A stretch of 28,191 nt of DNA, from assembly GCA_035604635.1 (NCBI GenBank), contig DATNIC010000075.1, forward strand, positions 1 through 28,191, in the 5' to 3' direction. Shown here one piece after another: positions 7,600-15,037 of the stretch (positions are counted from its first letter, which is position 1; every line of letters begins with the position of its first letter). The stretch comes from DATNIC01 sp035604635. Lineage in GTDB: Bacteria > Vulcanimicrobiota > Vulcanimicrobiia > Vulcanimicrobiales > Vulcanimicrobiaceae. A program made the translations under genes and the position numbers. Under the pieces are notes generated by a model. That model saw only the letters and a program-made list of their open reading frames with translations, made no database searches and was not told where the DNA came from.

Positions 7600-8025
7600 G
7601 TGATCACCGCGCGCCGCATGGGTGGGACCGAGCGCATCGACGCCTACCGGCTCTACGCCCGGATCCCCAACCCACCCGAACCAGGCCTCCAGGCGGCGCT
7701 CAACCTGTTCGTCGAGCGCGAAGACTACGGTTTCGTCTGGATCGCCTACGACGAGGCGGAGCCGGTCGGGGTCTGCACCGTGACCTGGACGGTCTCGCTG
7801 GCCCACGGATCGATCGTCGCCTTCCTCGATCATCTTTTTACCTCCCCGGACCGCGACCGTGAAGAGGCTGGGACGGCGATGGTCGAACTACTCAAGCAAC
7901 ACCTGCGCCAGATCGGCATCCGGCGCATCGACGCGACGATCGTCGCGAATGTCGGTGAAGGCGCATTCTACGAACGGCTCGGCTTTCGTCCCGCCAACGA
8001 ACAACGTGTGGTCTGCGAGTTGTGA
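7600..8025 (+). CDS. GNAT-family N-acetyltransferase
   Basis: 141 residues from GTG 7600. The GNAT fold is seen in a central strand DYGFVWIAYDEAEPVGVCTVTW (about 42-63), the middle segment GSIVAFLDHLFTSPDRDREEAG, and the acetyl-CoA-binding region REEAGTAMVELLKQH (motif A, R/Q-x-x-G-x-A form) at about 87-101. The C-terminus has GEGAFYERLGFRPAN, the usual 'FYxxxGF' ending of the family. The acceptor cannot be predicted; such stand-alone GNATs act on amino acids, antibiotics, polyamines or proteins. The frame is open upstream to 7555 without another good start, and no clear ribosome site precedes the GTG, so the exact start is uncertain. Confidence 0.8.
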   Translation: MITARRMGGTERIDAYRLYARIPNPPEPGLQAALNLFVEREDYGFVWIAYDEAEPVGVCTVTWTVSLAHGSIVAFLDHLFTSPDRDREEAGTAMVELLKQHLRQIGIRRIDATIVANVGEGAFYERLGFRPANEQRVVCEL

Positions 8026-8076
8026 CGCTCTGCGCCCCGCGAACGTTTCCGGACGAGAGAGGGAGGTAACGACCCT

Positions 8077-8649
8077 ATGAACTTCTTAGGACGGTGGATC
8101 GCGGCGCTCGCGATCGGCGCGCTCTGCGCGACACCGGCTTTCGCACAGCAGACGCTCCCGCAGGGCGCGGTCGTCAAGGGGACGCTCGCTCAGGCGCTCA
8201 CCTCGAAGAACGTCAACGTCGGAGACCAATTCACCCTGACGAACGTCGCGTCGCAAGACGGTTCGGTCACCGGCGCGACCGTCTACGGCCACGTCGCAGC
8301 GGTTCAGCGCGCAAGTATGGGACGCAAAGCGGAGATCCAGCTCGCCTACGACCGCATACAGTTCGCCGACGGGACGTCGACCGACGTACGCGGCTCGACG
8401 ATCTCGATGTACGAGAAGCGTCATCCCAACAACGCCGTGAAGGACGTTGTCGGCGCGGTCGGCGGGATGGTCATCGGGAACATCATCGGTAAGTGGACCG
8501 GGATGCCGACGAATCTCGGCGGCGGGCTCGGTGCTGCCGGCGGCTTCATCGTCGCGCACAACGTTCAGGAAAACTTCACGGTCCCCACGGGAACGACGGT
8601 CGCGATGCGGCTCTCACAGCCGGTCGTCCGGCCGCAAGCCAACCAGTAA
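8077..8649 (+). CDS. Secreted or envelope protein of unknown function with glycine-rich segment
   Basis: 190 residues from ATG 8077, with a strong ribosome site GGGAGGT (8061-8067) nine bases ahead. A Sec signal peptide is clear: basic start, hydrophobic core AALAIGALCATP and cut after AFA (about residue 23). The mature part begins with small beta-strand-like repeats (AVVKGTLAQALTSKNVNVGDQFTL, ATVYGHVAAVQRASMGRKAEI) that resemble the pattern of secreted 'conjugal/outer-surface' beta proteins but not a family I can name. Residues about 125-160 (VVGAVGGMVIGNIIGKWTG, then NLGGGLGAAGGFIVA) are glycine-zipper-like and may insert in or coat a membrane. Function unknown. It converges on murQ with one base between the stop codons. 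Confidence 0.75.
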   Translation: MNFLGRWIAALAIGALCATPAFAQQTLPQGAVVKGTLAQALTSKNVNVGDQFTLTNVASQDGSVTGATVYGHVAAVQRASMGRKAEIQLAYDRIQFADGTSTDVRGSTISMYEKRHPNNAVKDVVGAVGGMVIGNIIGKWTGMPTNLGGGLGAAGGFIVAHNVQENFTVPTGTTVAMRLSQPVVRPQANQ

Positions 8650-8650
8650 C

Positions 8651-9550
8651 CTAGTCGATGATTGCGCGCAGCCTGCCGCCGGCGCCGGCGAGCAGGCTTC
8701 GCGCCGTTGCCGCATCGACGGAACGGCGCGCCATGACGACTGCGACCTTGACGCTCCCGCCGGCATCGCGCAGTAAGCGCGTCGCGCGCTCGGAGTCGAC
8801 GACGCCGAGCATGCAAACCAACTGCAGCGCGCGGCGGCGCAATTTCGCATTCGTCGCGACGACGTCGACCATCAAGTTGCCGTAGACCTTCCCAAGGCGG
8901 ACCATCACCGCAGTCGAGAGCGCGTTGAGGGCGATCTTCTGCGCGGTCCCGGCGCGCAGGCGCGTCGAGCCGGCGATCGGTTCTGCGCCGGTCTCGAGGA
9001 CGATCGCCAATTCCGCGGCGCGGGCAAGGGGCCCGTCGGCGACGCTCGTCATCGCAATCGTCGCTGCACCGCCTTCGCGTGCCGCGACGACCGCCGCGAC
9101 GACGAACGGAGCGCCCCCACTCGCCGAAATGCCGACCACCGCATCGCGCTCGGTTATGAGATACGGACTCTCCAAGGCGCGGACGCCCGCCTCGTCATCA
9201 TCCTCCGCACCCTCGACCGCCGCGAAGACGGCGTCGCGTCCACCCGCGATGTGCGCGCAGACGACGTCGGGTGCGACGCCGAATGTCGGCGGGAGCTCCG
9301 CAGCGTCGAGAATACCGATGCGTCCGCTTGTCCCCGCTCCGAGATAGTGCAATCGCCCGCCGCGGTGCTCGACCCGGTCGACGATGATCTCGACGGCGCG
9401 CGCGATGGCTGGGCTTGCGCCGAGGACCGCCTCGATCGAACGCTGATTGCTTTCAATCAAGGTGCGCACCAGGACATCGGTCTCCAAGCGATCGAGGCCG
9501 CGCGTTGCCGGATCGATTGCTTCGGTCCGTTCCGGATCGCTTGGACTCAA
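8651..9550 (-). CDS. murQ: N-acetylmuramic acid 6-phosphate etherase
   Basis: 299 residues. The start is TTG 9550, overlapping the kinase stop by four bases (TTGA). MurQ removes the D-lactyl ether from MurNAc-6-phosphate to give GlcNAc-6-phosphate in the cytoplasm. The SIS domain shows LHYLGAGTSGRIGILDAAELPPTFG, with Glu85 at the catalytic position (Glu83 in E. coli), and AVEGAEDD with Glu116 at the second catalytic position (Glu114). The later signature ALSTAVMVRLGKVYGNLMVD is diagnostic of the family. Length (about 300) is normal. It is the last gene of the minus-strand muropeptide-salvage run and acts directly on the product of AnmK. Confidence 0.96.
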   Translation of the reverse strand: MSPSDPERTEAIDPATRGLDRLETDVLVRTLIESNQRSIEAVLGASPAIARAVEIIVDRVEHRGGRLHYLGAGTSGRIGILDAAELPPTFGVAPDVVCAHIAGGRDAVFAAVEGAEDDDEAGVRALESPYLITERDAVVGISASGGAPFVVAAVVAAREGGAATIAMTSVADGPLARAAELAIVLETGAEPIAGSTRLRAGTAQKIALNALSTAVMVRLGKVYGNLMVDVVATNAKLRRRALQLVCMLGVVDSERATRLLRDAGGSVKVAVVMARRSVDAATARSLLAGAGGRLRAIID

Positions 9551-10455
9551 CGCAACTGCTCTTGCGCGAGAGACTCCGCGATCCGCAATGCTCCCAGATG
9601 CGCCTCAGCGGTACCGCGGACGATTGTCGCGCCCGGGAGATCTGCCGCGATCCGCGCTTCGAGTAAGAACGTGAGCAGACTGTTCTCGTAGGTCAAGCCG
9701 CCCGACAACGCGACGGCCGGCGATTTGTCCGACAACCCGGCGACGCGTGCCGCGGCCTTCACGAGCTCCGCGAGTTCGCCCGCGGCGGCCTGCACGATCG
9801 CCGTCGCAGCCCCGTTTCCCCTGCCCGCAAGCGCGACGATCTCCGGCGCGAGGGCCGCGATCCTCGCGATCGCGGGCTTTTGGTCGTACACATAGTCGAG
9901 CAAGGTCGCGCGTGAATCGACGCACAGCTCGCGCGCGACCAAATCGGTCAGGTCGTCGCCGGATTCGCGTCCGTCATAGACGCGGCCGAGCTGGCGAAGC
10001 GCCGCCAAACCGATCCAGTACGCCGAACCTTCGTCGCCGAGCAAATACCCCAACCCGCCGATCCGGTACGTCCGCGTCCCATCGTCCGCGAGGGCGATCG
10101 AGCCCGTGCCGGCGATCAATGCGATCCCGGGACCCTGCGGGATCGCGCTGCGCAACGCGATCGATGCGTCGTCGCCGACCCCGACGACGGCGCGTGGAAA
10201 AGCGCTCGCGATCAGGAAGCGCAGCGTCTGGGCGACGTCCTCGCGGCCGGCCCCCGCCGCGCCGACGTAGATCGCGTCAGGCTGGACGCCGCCGAGGGCT
10301 TTGCGCAGCGTGCGCAAGATTGCGTCCGCCGCGTCGTCGATCCCAACGTTCGTCGGGTTTGCAGAGCCGCCGTGAGCCGTCCCGACGATGCCGGCGTCGC
10401 GTGACACGACCGCGATGATCTGCGAAGCACCGGCATCGACCCCGGCAGCAATCAT
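9547..10455 (-). CDS. BadF/BadG-family amino-sugar kinase (GlcNAc/MurNAc kinase, MurK/NagK-like)
   Basis: 302 residues from ATG 10455, overlapping the anmK stop by four bases (ATGA). The ASKHA ATPase fold is seen in GVDAGASQIIAVV (5-17, phosphate-1 loop), IALIAGTGSIAL (phosphate-2 loop with GTGS), RIGGLGYLLGDEGSAYWIG and AVALSGGLTYEN (adenosine loop). GLGYLLGDEGSAYWIG is the sugar-kinase signature shared by eukaryotic-type GlcNAc kinases and the clostridial MurNAc/GlcNAc kinase MurK. In this operon the natural substrates are the free GlcNAc (and perhaps MurNAc) released by NagZ. GlcNAc versus MurNAc preference cannot be read from the sequence. The ordinary Thr of the first loop (GxT) is Ser here. 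Confidence 0.88.
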   Translation of the reverse strand: MIAAGVDAGASQIIAVVSRDAGIVGTAHGGSANPTNVGIDDAADAILRTLRKALGGVQPDAIYVGAAGAGREDVAQTLRFLIASAFPRAVVGVGDDASIALRSAIPQGPGIALIAGTGSIALADDGTRTYRIGGLGYLLGDEGSAYWIGLAALRQLGRVYDGRESGDDLTDLVARELCVDSRATLLDYVYDQKPAIARIAALAPEIVALAGRGNGAATAIVQAAAGELAELVKAAARVAGLSDKSPAVALSGGLTYENSLLTFLLEARIAADLPGATIVRGTAEAHLGALRIAESLAQEQLR

Positions 10456-11603
10456 GAACTCACCATCGTCTCTTCTTTGCGCACGAGCGCGAGGAGTTCT
10501 TCCAAGCGGCGCGGTGCGACGGCGCCGAGGACCGCCGGATGCCTCGCACCGGTGACGCGCGGCAGGCCGGCCGCGCGCCCGCGCAGCGTCTCGTAACCGA
10601 GGACGGCGAACGCAAGCGCTTCCTTTGCATCGGGATCGATCCCGAATTCGCCGCTGGTGACGAGCGGAAACCCATCGAGCGCGCCGCGCAAGCCGTCGAC
10701 GAAGGCGTGATTGCGCGCCCCGCCGCCACTGACGACGAGCCGCGTTCCAAGCGGCGCGATGCGCCGGACTGCCGCGGCGATCGAGGTTATCGAGAGCGCG
10801 AGTAAGGTAGCGGCACCGTCATCGATCGAGAGGGTATCGATCCGCGGATGCGCCGCCAAAAACCCCGGACCAAACCGTTCGCGTCCGGTCGACTTCGGCG
10901 GATCGAGAGCGAAATACGGATCGTCGAGCATTTCGTGCAACAACGCTTGATCGACCGCGCCGCGGCGCGCACGCTCTCCCCCACGATCGAAACGAAGGGC
11001 GCCCCGGGTTCGCTCGGCGACGAGGAGATCGACGAGCATGTTCGCAGGGCCCGAGTCGAACGCAAGCACGTCGGCCGGTAACGCACCGGGAGGGATGAAC
11101 GTGAGGTTCGCGATGCCGCCGAGGTTGAGCGCGATCCGCGGCTCGTCGGCGGCGAGAAGCAGCGCGTCGACATACGGGACGAGCGGCGCGCCGCCGCCGC
11201 CGGCGGCGCAATCGGCGGAGCGAAAATCGTAGACGACGGTCGCGTCGATCTTCTCCCGCAGCGCAAAGGCATCGCCGAGCTGCCAACTCACGTGCGCCGC
11301 GCCGTCGTGGAAGATCGTCTGCCCGTGCGAGGCGACGTAATCGATGCGAAGGTCATCGGCAACGGCGCGAGCCGCCTCTCCGAACGCGCCGCCCAGCGCG
11401 ACATGCAAGGCCGCGAGCTGGGGGACTGCCGCCGCGTGCGGTGCGATCGCGCGCACGATCGACTCGTGTAAATCCGGCGCAAGCGGCAGCGTTTCGAAGC
11501 GCTCCAACGCGACTTCGTATCCGCGCGCGGTCGGCACGATGCGCACGCGCGCGGCGTCGATGCCGTCGAGCGACGACCCGGACATGAGGCCGATCGCGAT
11601 CAT
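10452..11603 (-). CDS. anmK: Anhydro-N-acetylmuramic acid kinase
   Basis: 383 residues from ATG 11603. AnmK opens the 1,6-anhydro ring of anhMurNAc and phosphorylates it to MurNAc-6-phosphate, using ATP and water. The N-terminal GLMSGSSLDGIDAA (5-18) is the family signature (usually GLMSGTSLDGID). SHGQTIFH, NLGGIANLT and FDSGPANMLVD follow; Asp183 in the last motif is at the position of the catalytic base. The C-terminal half has VVSGGGARNHAFVDGL and a KEALAFAVLG helix. The length is typical (370-390). The presence of AnmK means that the cell handles anhydro-muropeptides made by lytic transglycosylases, a diderm-type trait. It is 13 bases from the AmiE-like gene upstream and coupled to the kinase downstream. 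Confidence 0.95.
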   Translation of the reverse strand: MIAIGLMSGSSLDGIDAARVRIVPTARGYEVALERFETLPLAPDLHESIVRAIAPHAAAVPQLAALHVALGGAFGEAARAVADDLRIDYVASHGQTIFHDGAAHVSWQLGDAFALREKIDATVVYDFRSADCAAGGGGAPLVPYVDALLLAADEPRIALNLGGIANLTFIPPGALPADVLAFDSGPANMLVDLLVAERTRGALRFDRGGERARRGAVDQALLHEMLDDPYFALDPPKSTGRERFGPGFLAAHPRIDTLSIDDGAATLLALSITSIAAAVRRIAPLGTRLVVSGGGARNHAFVDGLRGALDGFPLVTSGEFGIDPDAKEALAFAVLGYETLRGRAAGLPRVTGARHPAVLGAVAPRRLEELLALVRKEETMVSS

Positions 11604-11616
11604 CGAGCGGACGCGT

Positions 11617-12672
11617 TCACGGATCGATCGCTTCGACGACGCGGTCGCAGACGGACGCCCGAAGATCGCGCAGATCGTTTCGGCCGAAGTGGACGCCGTT
11701 CGTGAGGAACACGATCGTCAGATCGCGCTCGGGATCGGCCCAGACGGATGTACCGGTGAAGCCGGTGTGGCCGAACGTCGCAAGCGAGACGCGCACGCCG
11801 CACGAATTCTCGTCGCCGGTCCGGATCGCCCACCCGAGTCCGCGGCGCAAGACGGGATCTGCGGCTTGCTCGCTGATTGACTCGCGCACGAGCGAGGCCG
11901 GCAAAAGGCTTGACTCCGATCGCAGTGATGCGAGATAGACATCGGGAACGCGCGCGACGTCGCGGGCGGTCCCGAAGAGTCCCGCGTGCGCCGAGACGCC
12001 GCCCATCAGGTGCGCCTTCTCGTCATGCACGGTCCCTTGGACGAGCCCACGCCACGCGTCGCGTTCCGTCGCCGGGATCGCTGCTCGCTCGTTGTGCCGC
12101 GGGACGAAGCCCGTCGCCTCGAGCCCAAGCGGCGCGAGCGACTCGGCAAACACCCGCTCAAACGGGGCCTTTAGGCTTCGTTCGACCGCGACCAAGAGAG
12201 CGATAAATCCTAAATCGCTGTAGATCACGGTGCTTCGCGGCGCCTCGGCGAGCGGACGGCGTAAAGTGTACTCGATGACGTTGTGATCGAGAAGGACGCG
12301 ATAGTCGGCGCCGGAGTGCATCCCGGAAACGTGTGCGAGAAGATCGCGCAACGTGATCGGTTCGTGCGCGGTCCCGCGCCATTCGCCGATGATCCCGGCC
12401 AGCGGGACGTCGAGTTCGAGCGCGCCGTCTGCGACGAGCCGCAGCGCGAGCGTCGAGGCGAAGACCTTCGTCAGCGAGGCGAGATCGAAGCGCGTATCGA
12501 CCCGGACGGGCAGCCCTCCATCGCTGCGCGCCCTCCCGAAGGCCCGCTCGTAGACCAGCCGGCCTCGCCGCTCGACGCGAACGACCGCGGCGCTGAAGCG
12601 GGTCCCGAGTCCGGCTGCGATCGTCGCGTCGAGCTCAGCGAACACGCACGGCCATGAGCTCGGCCAAGCCAT
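11617..12672 (-). CDS. Beta-lactamase-fold serine hydrolase, probable AmiE-like MurNAc-L-alanine amidase
   Basis: Up to 351 residues from ATG 12672; GTG 12645 is an equally possible start, 11 bases before the NagZ stop is passed. The class C beta-lactamase/PBP4* fold is shown by SLTK at 66-69 (nucleophile Ser66 and Lys69), YSD at 151-153 and HTG at 302-304. The stretch TVHDEKAHLMGGVSAHAGLFGTA is typical of the group to which Bacillus subtilis AmiE (YbbE) belongs. In that species AmiE, next to NagZ, cuts the peptide from MurNAc after GlcNAc release. The position between nagZ and anmK here suggests the same role on anhMurNAc-peptides. No signal peptide or lipobox is seen, so it should act in the cytoplasm. 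It could instead be a peptidase or esterase of the same fold; a resistance beta-lactamase is unlikely. Confidence 0.85.
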   Translation of the reverse strand: MAWPSSWPCVFAELDATIAAGLGTRFSAAVVRVERRGRLVYERAFGRARSDGGLPVRVDTRFDLASLTKVFASTLALRLVADGALELDVPLAGIIGEWRGTAHEPITLRDLLAHVSGMHSGADYRVLLDHNVIEYTLRRPLAEAPRSTVIYSDLGFIALLVAVERSLKAPFERVFAESLAPLGLEATGFVPRHNERAAIPATERDAWRGLVQGTVHDEKAHLMGGVSAHAGLFGTARDVARVPDVYLASLRSESSLLPASLVRESISEQAADPVLRRGLGWAIRTGDENSCGVRVSLATFGHTGFTGTSVWADPERDLTIVFLTNGVHFGRNDLRDLRASVCDRVVEAIDP

Positions 12673-14101
12673 CGAAGCTGACCGCTTGATCTCCGTAGAT
12701 GCACGCGACCGATTCCGCCCCTTCGAACAACGCTGCGTCGTAGGGCTCGCGGGCGCTGATCACGATCGCGTGCGGGCGCGCACGCACGAGCGCGTCGACC
12801 GCCGTACGCTGCGCCGGATGAAGGTCGGCACGGCGCGTGACCACGACGAACGCGCGCTCGCCGAGCCCACCGACGACGGAAAGGAGCAAGCGCAGATCGT
12901 CCGGCGCAGGATCGAGCGGGACGCGCATGATCTCGCTCTTGATGCCGCGGCGCCGCAAGGCCTCGTTGAGCGAAGCGCGCTCAGCGTCGGAAACGCCGTC
13001 GGCAGTCGAGTCTTCGAATGAAACGATCGTTGCGGCGTCCGCTTCGAGGACTACGCTGCCGCGCAGCACCGTTACCGCCTTCCCTGCGATCTCGATCCCG
13101 ATCGACGGATCGTCCTGGGCGCCGACGCCACCCTTTCCGGCGAGACGCTCGAGACGCGACGCAGCCTCTTCGAGGCGCGCCGGCGCGAGCCGGCCGTCGC
13201 CCAGCGCGCGCACGATCTCGTCGACGATCGCCTTCGCGACCTCGAGGTGATGGCTGACGATCACGCCGTCGACGCCCGCTGCGAGCGCGGAGACGGCCGC
13301 GGGTGCGCTGCCGATCGAGTCGGCGACCGCTTTCATCTCGATGCAATCGGTAAAGACCGCGCCGGCGAAGCCGAGCTCATGGCGCAGCAGATCAGAGACG
13401 ATAACGCGCGAGAGCGACGCCGGCCGATCGCAATCGAACGCACGCGCGACGATGTGCGCGACCATGACCGCGTCGACGCCGGCCGCGATGCACGCGCGAA
13501 ACGGGACGAACTCGCGCGAGCGCAACGTCGCGGCATCGACGTCGATCACCGGCAAGGCCAAGTGCGAATCGATCGCGGTCGCCCCGTGGCCCGGGAAGTG
13601 CTTTGCGGTCGCCGCGACCCCGCTGCGCCGCAACCCGCGTGCGAGTGCCGCCGCCATGCTCCCGACACGATCGGGATCCGAGCCGAAGGAGCGCGCGCCG
13701 ATCACGGTGTTTTGCGCCACGAGCGCCAGATCGACGACCGGCGCAAAATCGAGATCGACACCGATGGCCCGCAGATCCCGTCCGATCTGCGCCCCGGCTC
13801 GTTCCGCGAGTCCCGGATCGGCGGTCGCGCCGAGCGCCATCATCGTGGGGATCTCGACGGCATCAGCGCGCAAGCGCGCGACCCGGCCACCTTCCTGATC
13901 GATAGCAACGAAGGCAGCCCCGCTCGCGGCACGGACCGCTTCGACCAACCGCGCCGTTCGCTCGCGCGACGTCGCGTTGCGCGCAAAGAGAATCAGCCCG
14001 CCCGGACCGAGCGCGCGTAACGCGTCTAGCGGCGCCTCGTCGGGCGAAGCGCCCGCGAAGCCGACGCACAAGGTCCGCGCCGCCAACGCGCGCGGACTCA
14101 C
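12635..14101 (-). CDS. nagZ: Beta-N-acetylhexosaminidase (GH3, NagZ) with extra C-terminal domain
   Basis: 488 residues from GTG 14101, overlapping the upstream gene stop (GTGA). NagZ removes GlcNAc from GlcNAc-anhMurNAc (peptides). The TIM barrel begins LGPGGLILFARN, then AIDQEGGRVARL (68-79). The NagZ signature KHFPGHG is at 167-173, followed by DSH at 178-180 (the mobile Asp-His acid/base pair unique to NagZ in GH3). The nucleophile is Asp252 in FTDCIEMKAV. Unlike the 340-residue E. coli enzyme it continues for about 140 residues with a Rossmann-like GH3 C-terminal domain (TIVSFEDSTADGVSD, AFVVVTRRADLHPAQR, AIVISAREPYDAALF), as Bacillus-type NagZ does. No signal peptide is present, so it is cytoplasmic. 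It is followed by the AmiE-like gene with overlapping reading frames. Confidence 0.93.
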   Translation of the reverse strand: MSPRALAARTLCVGFAGASPDEAPLDALRALGPGGLILFARNATSRERTARLVEAVRAASGAAFVAIDQEGGRVARLRADAVEIPTMMALGATADPGLAERAGAQIGRDLRAIGVDLDFAPVVDLALVAQNTVIGARSFGSDPDRVGSMAAALARGLRRSGVAATAKHFPGHGATAIDSHLALPVIDVDAATLRSREFVPFRACIAAGVDAVMVAHIVARAFDCDRPASLSRVIVSDLLRHELGFAGAVFTDCIEMKAVADSIGSAPAAVSALAAGVDGVIVSHHLEVAKAIVDEIVRALGDGRLAPARLEEAASRLERLAGKGGVGAQDDPSIGIEIAGKAVTVLRGSVVLEADAATIVSFEDSTADGVSDAERASLNEALRRRGIKSEIMRVPLDPAPDDLRLLLSVVGGLGERAFVVVTRRADLHPAQRTAVDALVRARPHAIVISAREPYDAALFEGAESVACIYGDQAVSFDGLAELMAVRVR

Positions 14102-14646
14102 ACGACGAGTGTTATCGTTCCTTTGCCCGATTGCGGCCCACCCTCTACGCGGTCAACATCTTCGTAGTAAGCGGCATAGGTGTATTGTATGCGATCGTAA
14201 TTCTTTGTGACGAACGTCCCGGCAAAGACTATTTCCGGCGCCGGAAGAGCTACGGCAGGCACTTCGGTAATGAAGGTTTTCATCGGCGGGTTCGCTCGCA
14301 CCGACACCATTCCGGGCCCGCCGCTGAGCATCGGGTATTGGCTCGGGATGGAAAACTGAAACTGGACTTTCGATGCTCTGGCTCTTCCAATGTTATGAGC
14401 CGTCACGCTGATATCGAACGCAAGCCCCGCAGGCGTTAGCCCAGGCACCGCTCTCGTCTCAAAATCGGAACCCAGCGCGTCATTAAAGGTGAAGAGCAGC
14501 TTCGGTAGTTTTGGGGTCCAGTCTCTCGTGATCAGATAGGCGAGAAGGCCAATCGCACCAACGACGACGGCGGCCCAAACTGCTGTCTTCGCGTACCAAT
14601 CTAGGGACAATGGCGTAGCCGCTGCAGCCAACAACGTCAGCTCCAT
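14098..14646 (-). CDS. Membrane-anchored protein of unknown function
   Basis: 182 residues from ATG 14646, directly after the stop of the preceding gene (TAAATG) and coupled to nagZ by GTGA. I do not recognise a family. One hydrophobic helix at about 21-39 (TAVWAAVVVGAIGLLAYLI) is followed by basic/polar RDWTPK, and then a beta-rich domain with ISVTAHNIGRARASKVQFQF, a pattern of Ig-like/CARDB domains ('transport of N-terminal anchor plus Ig fold'). The orientation of the domain is not certain: the positive residues flank both ends. G+C over 14161-14640 is about 56% by hand count, clearly below the roughly 67-70% of neighbours, so it may be a recent arrival. Its tight coupling to nagZ suggests expression with the muropeptide genes but gives no role. 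Confidence 0.7.
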   Translation of the reverse strand: MELTLLAAAATPLSLDWYAKTAVWAAVVVGAIGLLAYLITRDWTPKLPKLLFTFNDALGSDFETRAVPGLTPAGLAFDISVTAHNIGRARASKVQFQFSIPSQYPMLSGGPGMVSVRANPPMKTFITEVPAVALPAPEIVFAGTFVTKNYDRIQYTYAAYYEDVDRVEGGPQSGKGTITLVV

Positions 14647-15006
14647 TTAGCGTAAGCGGATGATCTGCGCCGTAACTTTCCCTTCGCTGACGCTCGTGAA
14701 AATCTGGACTTGAGCGCCCCGAGCGATCTCCGCGATCGAATGATACCCACTCCCTTTACCTTGAATGCTCGTACTTGGAAGAACCGTCACGTCGACTTTG
14801 CGGCCGCTCGACATGACGCCGAGCAATCCACGCTGGTAATCGACGCTCGTCACCTGCCCGGAGATGACGCCGGCGATCGCCTTCGGCGCGCTTTGCGGCG
14901 GTGCGTCCGGACCCTTGCCGGCCTGCGAGGAGGCGGCCAAGGGTAGGAGGATCGCCGCCGCAAGCGCGACGGCCGGAAGGGCAAGCCCAGGGCGGAGAGG
15001 ATGCAT
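14647..15006 (-). CDS. Small secreted protein, DUF5666/OB-like, unknown function
   Basis: 119 residues from ATG 15006. The N-terminus is a Sec signal peptide (PGLALPAVALAAAILLPLAAS, cut near SSQA, about residue 29). The mature domain is short and beta-rich: VISGQVTSVDYQRGLLGVMSSGRKVDVTVLPSTSIQGKG, then YHSIAEIARGAQVQIFTSVSEGKVTAQIIRL. The order 'G-x-V-x-S-V-D ... G-x-x-x-V ... STxI' followed by 'GxxVxI' and 'A..I.L' is the layout of small OB-like domains (DUF5666 type) seen in secreted proteins; no catalytic residue stands out. It heads the minus-strand run; only 31 bases separate it from the divergent aldo/keto reductase, so the two promoters must overlap or lie inside the genes. Confidence 0.75.
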   Translation of the reverse strand: MHPLRPGLALPAVALAAAILLPLAASSQAGKGPDAPPQSAPKAIAGVISGQVTSVDYQRGLLGVMSSGRKVDVTVLPSTSIQGKGSGYHSIAEIARGAQVQIFTSVSEGKVTAQIIRLR

Positions 15007-15037
15007 ATCGACGTTGTAACGCAGAAGCGGACGGGAT

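Noticed and set aside
11617..12672. Antibiotic-resistance beta-lactamase
   Set aside because: The SLTK/YSD/HTG pattern fits, but there is no signal peptide and the gene is embedded in muropeptide salvage; an AmiE-type role is better supported.
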